This document shows positions 36,942 through 41,452 of a stretch of 41,452 nucleotides of DNA, one piece after another. The notes under the pieces are model-generated. The model worked only from the letters and a program-made list of their open reading frames with translations. It had not been told where the DNA came from and did not search any database. A program made the position numbers and the translations under genes. Every line of letters starts with the position of its first letter. Within the stretch, counting starts at the first letter, position 1. Origin of the DNA: an uncultured Methylopila sp. (GTDB lineage Bacteria; Pseudomonadota; Alphaproteobacteria; Rhizobiales; Methylopilaceae); assembly GCA_902168115.1 (NCBI GenBank), contig CABHPB010000055.1:1-41452 (forward strand). Direction: 5' to 3'.

Positions 36942-37640
36942 TCACCCTCGCGCGGTCGGCCCGAAAATCTCCTCGAACGTCTCGCGCATCGCCATGTCGA
37001 CCTCGGCCATGGAGACGACGCGGCCGAGGTCCGCCAGGCTCGTCACGCCGTGGTCGCGGACCCCGCAGGGGACGATGCCGGCGTAATGCGACAGATCCGG
37101 CTCGACGTTGAGGCTGACGCCGTGGAGCGTCACCCAGCGGCGCACGCGCACGCCGATCGCGGCGATCTTGTCCTCGGCGCCGGCGCCGCGGTCCGGCCGG
37201 CGCACCCAGACGCCGACCCGGTCCTCGCGGCGCTCGCCCGTCACGCCGAATCGGTCGAGCGAGGCGATCAGCCAGGCCTCCAGAGCGGCGACATAGGCGC
37301 GCAGGTCCGGCCGGCGGCGCCTCAGGTCGAGCATCAGATAGCCGATGCGCTGCCCGGGGCCGTGATAGGTGTACTGGCCGCCGCGCCCGCTCGCGAAGAC
37401 GGGCAGGGCGTTCGGCGCGACGAGATCGGACTCCTTCGCGCTGGTGCCTGCGGTGTAGAGCGGCGGGTGCTCGACAAGCCAGACAAGCTCGTCGGCCTTG
37501 CCCTCGGCAATCAAGGCCGCCTGACGCTCCATCTCGGCAACCGCATCCTCATACCCGACCGGCCGCTCGGCGATCCGCCATCGTACCGGCGGTGAGCCTG
37601 CAAGGGGCAGCATCTGGTTTTCGATTTCGGAACGTTGCAT
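36942..37640 (-). CDS. lipB: Octanoyl-[acyl carrier protein]:protein transferase LipB
   Basis: 232 residues from the ATG at 37640. Transfers octanoyl from ACP to lipoyl domains of the 2-oxoacid dehydrogenases, the first step of lipoate assembly. Signatures: [40 protein letters not shown] (residues 85-104), the catalytic Lys158 in DKIAAIG and Cys192 in [13 protein letters not shown]. The frame runs to 37709 and would then overlap the cyclase end; the ATG at 37640 leaves a 28-base gap. Start choice is moderately sure as no good ribosome binding site is visible. Confidence 0.94.
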   Translation of the reverse strand: MQRSEIENQMLPLAGSPPVRWRIAERPVGYEDAVAEMERQAALIAEGKADELVWLVEHPPLYTAGTSAKESDLVAPNALPVFASGRGGQYTYHGPGQRIGYLMLDLRRRRPDLRAYVAALEAWLIASLDRFGVTGERREDRVGVWVRRPDRGAGAEDKIAAIGVRVRRWVTLHGVSLNVEPDLSHYAGIVPCGVRDHGVTSLADLGRVVSMAEVDMAMRETFEEIFGPTARG

Positions 37641-37668
37641 GGCGCGCGAACTCTGGGAAGCGTTCGCT

Positions 37669-39129
37669 CTATCTGGAGACAACTGCCGCCGAGTGCAAGG
37701 GGCGGGCACTGGCGGGCTCGGCCATCGGGATCGTGAAGACCTTCATTTCATTGGCGATGCCGCGGAGGGCCACATTCTGTGCTTCCGGCTTCAGGCCGCG
37801 CTTGGCGAGAAGGCTCGATGCGCGTGCGTCATCGAGAACCTGCTCGGTCGCGAAGATCTCCTGCGAGTTGGCGAGGTGCTGGACGCGCGAGGCGATGTTG
37901 ACCGTCTGGCCGAAGTAGTCCTGCCTCTCGTTGAGACTGACGGCAATGCAAGGGCCTTCATGGATGCCGATCTTGAGCAACAGATCCTCGCCGCCCCTCT
38001 CGCTGTTGAGCTCGATCATGGCGTCGCGCATCCGTATGGCGGCGGAGACCGCCCGATCTGGCGACGGAAAGGTGGCCATCACGGCATCACCGATCGTCTT
38101 GACGACGGCACCGGCCTCGGCGCCAACAATGTCGTTCAGCACTGCAAAATGCGCCTTGACGAGGTCGAATGCGGCGAGATCACCGACCCGATCGTAAAGT
38201 TCGGTGGAGCCGCGCAGATCGGTGAAAAGAAAGGTAAGGCTGGTAATCTTGAGCCGCTGGTCGACGCCAATCGTTTCGGTACGGTAGAGGTCGCGGAAGG
38301 TCTGGTTGGAGAGCAGAGCCTTGGCTGTCAGAAAAGGCCGCCGCTGTCCCAACAGATGGTGTAGCGCGTCATTGGCGATGCAGACAGAGGGAAGGGTCCT
38401 CACGTCGAGCTGGTTTTCGACCTGAATGCGGATCGGCCCGGGCTGCAGTTTCATCTCCTGGCTCGGAGAGTGAGACCGATCATAGATGATCGAGAGGCTG
38501 CGTCGCTCCCGGGTCGGTTCACCGGTCACATCGATGAACTGAACGGCATGTGTCACGGGTTCGAAGACGATGATATATTCTGCAGGCAAGTGCAGGGAAA
38601 TGACGCCTTTTTCACCAGGCGGCAACTCCATCGCTTCGAGGATGAACTCGTCGACCGTTGCCTCGTAGTTCTCCTCGGGCAGGTCGATGCCGGAGCCCCA
38701 ATAGACCTGGCGGAAATATTCCTCTGGCGACAACCTGTCGGGATCATGCGCCTCGATCGCCCGAAGCCTCGGACTGACGGTGAAGGTGACCTCTACCATC
38801 TCGTCAAGATTGGGCTCGTAGCCCGCAGCGCAGAGCGAACACGTGTAGTTGGAACTCTGCACGGTTTTGAGCGTAGTGTTAACGCCGAGAACGCCGCCAC
38901 AGCCGGGACAAAGCACGTTCCATGACATCTCGAAGAGACCGAGGCGGGAGGCATGGAGAAACCCGGCAACTGCGTCTTCCGGATCCAGGCCATACGCGTC
39001 CGCAAAGGCGAGCGCATTGATACGGTTCAGCTTCCGGTCCGGCGCGTTGAGAACCAATCGCTCCATCGCATCGGCCACCGCAGGGCTGACCGACTGACGC
39101 AGAGCTTCGAAGGGCCGAGCTTCGTTCAT
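37669..39129 (-). CDS. Class III adenylate cyclase with N-terminal zinc ribbon (DUF5939-type)
   Basis: 486 residues. Probable ATP to cAMP cyclase. The C-terminal cyclase domain begins near 295: metal Asp304 in [12 protein letters not shown], metal Asp348 in [13 protein letters not shown], adenine-specifying Lys344 and Asp404 ([15 protein letters not shown]), transition-state Asn411 and Arg415. The N-terminal 280 residues look like the DUF5939 region and include a four-Cys ribbon, Cys74/Cys77 (LCPGCGG) and Cys97/Cys100 (YTCSLC). No membrane helix. It ends 28 bases upstream of lipB and uses more A/T-ending codons than lipB. Base composition points to acquisition with the DNA to its right. Confidence 0.9.
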   Translation of the reverse strand: MNEARPFEALRQSVSPAVADAMERLVLNAPDRKLNRINALAFADAYGLDPEDAVAGFLHASRLGLFEMSWNVLCPGCGGVLGVNTTLKTVQSSNYTCSLCAAGYEPNLDEMVEVTFTVSPRLRAIEAHDPDRLSPEEYFRQVYWGSGIDLPEENYEATVDEFILEAMELPPGEKGVISLHLPAEYIIVFEPVTHAVQFIDVTGEPTRERRSLSIIYDRSHSPSQEMKLQPGPIRIQVENQLDVRTLPSVCIANDALHHLLGQRRPFLTAKALLSNQTFRDLYRTETIGVDQRLKITSLTFLFTDLRGSTELYDRVGDLAAFDLVKAHFAVLNDIVGAEAGAVVKTIGDAVMATFPSPDRAVSAAIRMRDAMIELNSERGGEDLLLKIGIHEGPCIAVSLNERQDYFGQTVNIASRVQHLANSQEIFATEQVLDDARASSLLAKRGLKPEAQNVALRGIANEMKVFTIPMAEPASARPLHSAAVVSR

Positions 39130-39272
39130 GCCCGCATACTACACGGTCTCGCGCGGAATGCGGTAGAAATTTTGCTGAAATTGCCGCCGGCCAATGCACG
39201 GGTTCAAGTTGAGCTACCCGCGGGCAGAGGTGGCGTGACCGTCGCCCGAACGATCGCGCGACGGTCCAGCAA

Positions 39273-39374
39273 CTATTCCGGACGGTAGTGCATGCCGGGG
39301 CGGATGAACGCGCCAGCCTTCTTCGGCGCGATAGCGGTTACTGCAAGGTTCGGCTTCTTTACGGTCTTGGTCAT
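39273..39374 (-). CDS. 33-residue peptide gene upstream of the cyclase
   Basis: On the minus strand an ATG at 39374 opens a 33-codon frame ending in TAG, with AGAGGA eight bases before the start, one of the best ribosome binding sites in the region. The peptide starts MTKTVKKPNLAVTAIAPKKA and ends with IRPGMHYRPE. It has a basic N-terminal half and a Gly/Pro/His/Tyr-containing end without Cys, and no membrane segment. The cyclase gene starts 143 bases further on the same strand. I do not recognise it. It could be a signalling or modified peptide, a small regulatory partner, or an upstream leader peptide. Confidence 0.55.
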   Translation of the reverse strand: MTKTVKKPNLAVTAIAPKKAGAFIRPGMHYRPE

Positions 39375-39627
39375 CTGGATTGTCCTCTGAGCGCCAGGTG
39401 AGTCTTTGCGCAAGATAATTTCAGAAGAATTTGGGAAGGGAACAATCATTTTTTTGAGTTATCAAAGGTATTAAGTAGCTTATAACGCCAAAATCGCGTG
39501 ATATGCGTAATTAAAGAGCGTGATTTTAAATATAGTCGCGTGAATTTCGATGTATTCTATCAATTGATAAACACAGCAAGCTTATGTACTATGGAGAATG
39601 CTTAAATATTTGTGACGGAGTTATTCA
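39375..39627. promoter_or_regulatory. AT-rich divergent promoter region with direct repeats and a palindrome
   Basis: This 253-base gap lies between the minus-strand peptide gene and the plus-strand 72-residue gene. It is the most AT-rich stretch in the window. GCGTGA occurs three times in direct orientation (39496-39501, 39518-39523, 39538-39543), spaced 22 and 20 bases, with a GCGTAA at 39505-39510; the bases after each are A/T-rich. A perfect 12-bp palindrome TATCAATTGATA sits at 39558-39569. It very likely contains promoters for both genes and binding sites for a regulator. Exact -10 and -35 boxes are not certain. Confidence 0.6.
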
Positions 39628-39846
39628 ATGGGGCTTATACAATCGGCAGTAAAAATTGCTCAGGAACAGTCCGCAGATTTGAAGCCGCGTAAGCGCGAGC
39701 GCGTCGCGCGCATCAATCAAAGCCTGCAAGAGCTTCACAGGCTCGCGGACGATCGCGAACTGGTGATGTTACGGTTCTTGCTTTCGATGGCGTTGGAAGA
39801 GGTCGGTGCTGTGAGCGCCACACTCAAGGAGCGAGGTCGGAAGTAA
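39628..39846 (+). CDS. Small helical protein of unknown function (72 residues)
   Basis: 72 residues, start MGLIQSAVKIAQEQSADLKP, with CGGAG upstream. Highly charged and predicted helical in the second half (RINQSLQELHRLADDRELVM, then RFLLSMALEEVGAVSATLKE). The end overlaps the convergent regulator gene by 23 bases (39824-39846). It shares a loose pattern L.EL.RL...D.E..ML...L..A..E with the 57-residue protein at 40786. Function unknown. Confidence 0.65.
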   Translation: MGLIQSAVKIAQEQSADLKPRKRERVARINQSLQELHRLADDRELVMLRFLLSMALEEVGAVSATLKERGRK

Positions 39847-40627
39847 CCGTCGAGACCAGGTCCTGACGCTCGCGCTTGAGCACCATCCGGACAGTGGCAT
39901 CGATTATCGGATCGTCCTTGTGGTAGTTGCGCGACTGCCTGACGGCCCTTCGAAAGGTAGTGCCGGGTGCCGCGGGCCGCATGCACAGGGCGGAAAACGA
40001 AACGCCTGACTCCGTCGTGATCATGGCGTGCCCGCTGAGCGTGGGCTGTGAAAGCGACGTCCATCTCAATCGCATCATCGAGGGTTCGTAGGTACCCCGC
40101 TGATTGACACCCACAAGCATGATCCAGTTGAGCCTCTCCACAATCAGGCCCTTGTGATCGCCCACCCTGTGGAAGAAGAGCTCGTCCTTCGGCTCGCTTG
40201 CGCCGACGATGCGGCGAAATGTCAGTGCCTCGCCCTTCTTGGCGATGACAACCGGCGCGCAGACTATGCGATCGGGGTCCTTGGGAACCGAGATCCAGAG
40301 AAAGTAGAGGCCAGGCTTGATCGAGGCCATGCCCTCCGTCCAGAGCGGCCGCATGACGTCGGCACATTGCGCGTTGATCGTACCCTGCTCGCTGATCTTT
40401 CTCTCGCTGCGAGGGGCGCTTGCGTCGCCTGCGAACAACTCTTCCTCGGAAATGTTGAAATAGGCACAAATCTTTTCAATGCTCCGCCGGGAAGGCATCG
40501 CTTTGCCATGGAGATATTTCTCGAACTGGGTTCGATTCATACCCATCTCGCGACAAACCACCTCGATGTCTCCCCACTGCGGGCACATCCGTCTCAAATT
40601 TCTTGCGAGATTGGCGCTCAAAGACAT
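39824..40627 (-). CDS. XRE-family transcriptional regulator with unknown C-terminal domain
   Basis: 267 residues from the ATG at 40627 with TGAGG seven bases upstream. The N-terminal helix-turn-helix (residues about 5-65) includes DIEVVCREMGMNRTQFEKYL and SRRSIEKICAYFNISEEELF. The remaining 190 residues form an unrecognised beta-rich domain (GLYFLWISVPKDPDRIVCAP, TFRRIVGASEPKDELFFHRV) that could sense a ligand. It is not the peptidase-type domain of LexA-like repressors: no Ser-Lys pair was made out. Divergent from the 57-residue gene over 158 bases with repeated GTTGC sites. Confidence 0.85.
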   Translation of the reverse strand: MSLSANLARNLRRMCPQWGDIEVVCREMGMNRTQFEKYLHGKAMPSRRSIEKICAYFNISEEELFAGDASAPRSERKISEQGTINAQCADVMRPLWTEGMASIKPGLYFLWISVPKDPDRIVCAPVVIAKKGEALTFRRIVGASEPKDELFFHRVGDHKGLIVERLNWIMLVGVNQRGTYEPSMMRLRWTSLSQPTLSGHAMITTESGVSFSALCMRPAAPGTTFRRAVRQSRNYHKDDPIIDATVRMVLKRERQDLVSTVTSDLAP

Positions 40628-40684
40628 GCTGCTACCTCAAATGCATTCTGCTTTTCATCTAACCTGTTGGCGGCAAATCAACAA

Positions 40685-40772
40685 TTGCAACATGCAACGG
40701 TTGCCTGCGCTTATGTCCGGTAGCGCCGGTTTGACGGTAAGCTTTGGTTGCGTTACCGTTTGTTGTTGCAAC
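40685..40772. promoter_or_regulatory. Operator-like cluster of GTTGC/GCAAC sites
   Basis: In the gap between the divergent regulator and small gene, ATTGCAAC (40684-40691), the inverted repeat GCAAC G GTTGC (40694-40704), GGTTGCG (about 40745-40751) and the perfect palindrome GTTGCAAC (40765-40772) crowd together. Half sites recur at roughly 10-20 base spacing. Autoregulation by the XRE protein is the simplest reading. Confidence 0.45.
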
Positions 40773-40785
40773 GAGAGCTGTGCAG

Positions 40786-40959
40786 ATGGAGGAAGAGCTT
40801 CCAGCGATCGAAAAACTCGAGCGGATTCTGCTTGAGTTGAACCGGCTGCGAATACTCGTTGGCGATGCGGAGCGCCAAATGCTCTGCGATTGGCTCGAAA
40901 AGGCGATCGTCGAGACTGAGCTTCAGATCGTGAAAGTCAGGGAGAAGACGCTTCACTGA
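40786..40959 (+). CDS. Small helical protein of unknown function (57 residues)
   Basis: 57 residues from the ATG at 40786, starting MEEELPAIEKLERILLELNR. The frame is open to a TTG at 40744, but that stretch overlaps the operator-like repeats. A GAGAGCTGTGCAG stretch precedes the ATG. Mostly charged and helical (RLRILVGDAERQMLCDWLEK, then AIVETELQIVKVREKTLH), perhaps a distant relative of the 72-residue protein. Likely regulated by the divergent XRE gene. Function unknown. Confidence 0.6.
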   Translation: MEEELPAIEKLERILLELNRLRILVGDAERQMLCDWLEKAIVETELQIVKVREKTLH

Positions 40960-41296
40960 GCTTTGCGCGGCGATTGCTCCCGTCTAATTCGGATACAATC
41001 GCATTGCCTACAAGGCTTCATGCTGCGAAGGCACTCAGCATTTTTGGAGCGCTCTAATAAGTTGCTTATTTGAGCTAAAAGCAATTTTAACTTGTAGGAT
41101 TGCCAGAAAAAATCAATCCCCGCACGTTTCCGCCGGGGATTTGATTTCGAAGCCGGTCTTTTTGAGACGACTTGAATGGTGCGGTCGAGAAGATCCGCAA
41201 TATCACGCAAACCACTGTAAATCTCGACTTCAATGGCCCATGGTCTTGAATCTTCGGTCGTTTGGAAACAGTAGGTTAGCATGGCGGTGGTCCACG
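40960..41296. other. Non-coding stretch between the small gene and the recombinase
   Basis: 337 bases, AT-richer than the core. On the minus strand a frame of 134 codons (40953-41357) crosses it, but it lacks a good start, overlaps the recombinase end in another frame and contains a terminator; I do not call it a gene. An imperfect repeat AAGTTGCTT ... AAGCAATTTTAACTT lies around 41058-41094. No tRNA end or clear attachment core was recognised. Confidence 0.4.
41107..41147 (-). terminator. Intrinsic terminator downstream of the recombinase gene
   Basis: Read on the minus strand, AAATCAAATCCCCG (41147-41134) pairs with CGGGGATTGATTT (41122-41110) apart from one bulged A, with an 11-base loop, and then runs into TTTTTT. 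This is a good Rho-independent terminator, 150 bases after the recombinase stop on the same strand. Confidence 0.75.
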
Positions 41297-41452
41297 CTAT
41301 TTGCTCCAGCTCCCCGACGCATTCACTCGGTTCATGGCACCAAGCGCCAGGCGCCAACGTTCGACCCGCTTGGTATAGACCTCGCTCGTCTTCGCCTCAG
41401 AATGACCGAGGATGGCCATGATTTCGTACTGGCTGCAGCCCAACTCTGCGAG
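41297..41452 (-). CDS. Tyrosine recombinase (integrase), C-terminal fragment
   Basis: Only the last 51 codons are in the window; the gene continues beyond the right edge. The fragment has the catalytic end of phage-type integrases: Leu-Gly-His-Ser in MAILGHSEAKTSEVYTKRVE with the His of box II and, nine residues later, the nucleophile Tyr. It then closes with RWRLALGAMNRV and a short tail. Such recombinases integrate and excise mobile elements, which fits the base composition shift to its left. A terminator lies about 150 bases downstream. Confidence 0.88.
   Translation of the reverse strand, partial: LAELGCSQYEIMAILGHSEAKTSEVYTKRVERWRLALGAMNRVNASGSWSK

Noticed and set aside
39375-39627. CRISPR-like or replication-origin repeats in the AT-rich gap
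   Set aside because: The GCGTGA sites are only six bases and three in number, without regular spacers or a replication gene nearby; regulatory sites are simpler.
40953-41357. A 134-codon minus-strand frame between the small gene and the recombinase
   Set aside because: It starts only with TTG, overlaps the recombinase end in another frame, and a good intrinsic terminator for the same strand lies inside it.
37640-41452. tRNA gene or attachment-site remnant at the element end
   Set aside because: No cloverleaf-like sequence or matching direct repeat could be made out within the window; the other end is outside it.

Overview
The window is about 41.5 kb of high-GC DNA from an alphaproteobacterium, most likely a member of Hyphomicrobiales (Rhizobiales). 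The evidence is the undivided S10-spc-alpha ribosomal protein cluster in the order tuf to rplQ with secY and adk before rpsM and no rpmJ, a short-LID adenylate kinase of the rhizobial kind, an ATP12-family F1-ATPase assembly chaperone, and a pccB/pccA pair. The genus cannot be fixed from the sequence alone; no rRNA or tRNA gene was seen.

Positions 1-14965 hold the cluster tuf(end)-rpsJ-rplC-rplD-rplW-rplB-rpsS-rplV-rpsC-rplP-rpmC-rpsQ-rplN-rplX-rplE-rpsN-rpsH-rplF-rplR-rpsE-rpmD-rplO-secY-adk-rpsM-rpsK-rpoA-rplQ, all on the plus strand, ending at a clear intrinsic terminator. Several gaps inside this cluster (tuf/rpsJ, rpsQ/rplN, rplO/secY, adk/rpsM, rpsM/rpsK, rpsK/rpoA) carry strong hairpins or palindromic repeats that may tune expression of the segments. 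Ribosomal protein L30 has an unusual 90-residue Lys/Ala-rich N-terminal extension.

Positions 15000-25300 are housekeeping and accessory genes: a small membrane protein, a Do-family periplasmic protease, rarA and crcB (coupled by overlapping start/stop codons), a RluA-family pseudouridine synthase, a free-standing RTX protein, a DUF3616 protein, a HAD phosphatase coupled to the ATP12 chaperone, and a secreted kelch-repeat protein. Positions 25440-28560 hold a two-gene unit of a dicarboxylate/amino-acid:cation symporter plus a GltI-like periplasmic binding protein, and a divergent lipoprotein. Positions 28663-36562 hold pccB and pccA (propionyl-CoA carboxylase), which are separated by two tandem family-1 glycosyltransferases and a membrane-anchored serine-hydrolase-like protein. 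acyP and lipB follow.

From about 37670 to the right edge the DNA changes in character: visibly lower GC, mixed strands, small genes and long AT-rich gaps, ending in the C-terminus of a tyrosine recombinase. This looks like the end of an integrated element abutting lipB. It contains a class III adenylate cyclase with an N-terminal zinc ribbon, a 33-codon peptide gene with a strong ribosome binding site upstream of it, an XRE-type regulator with operator-like repeats, and two small helical proteins. The peptide-cyclase-regulator set is the best candidate in the window for an undescribed system, but its function is inference only.
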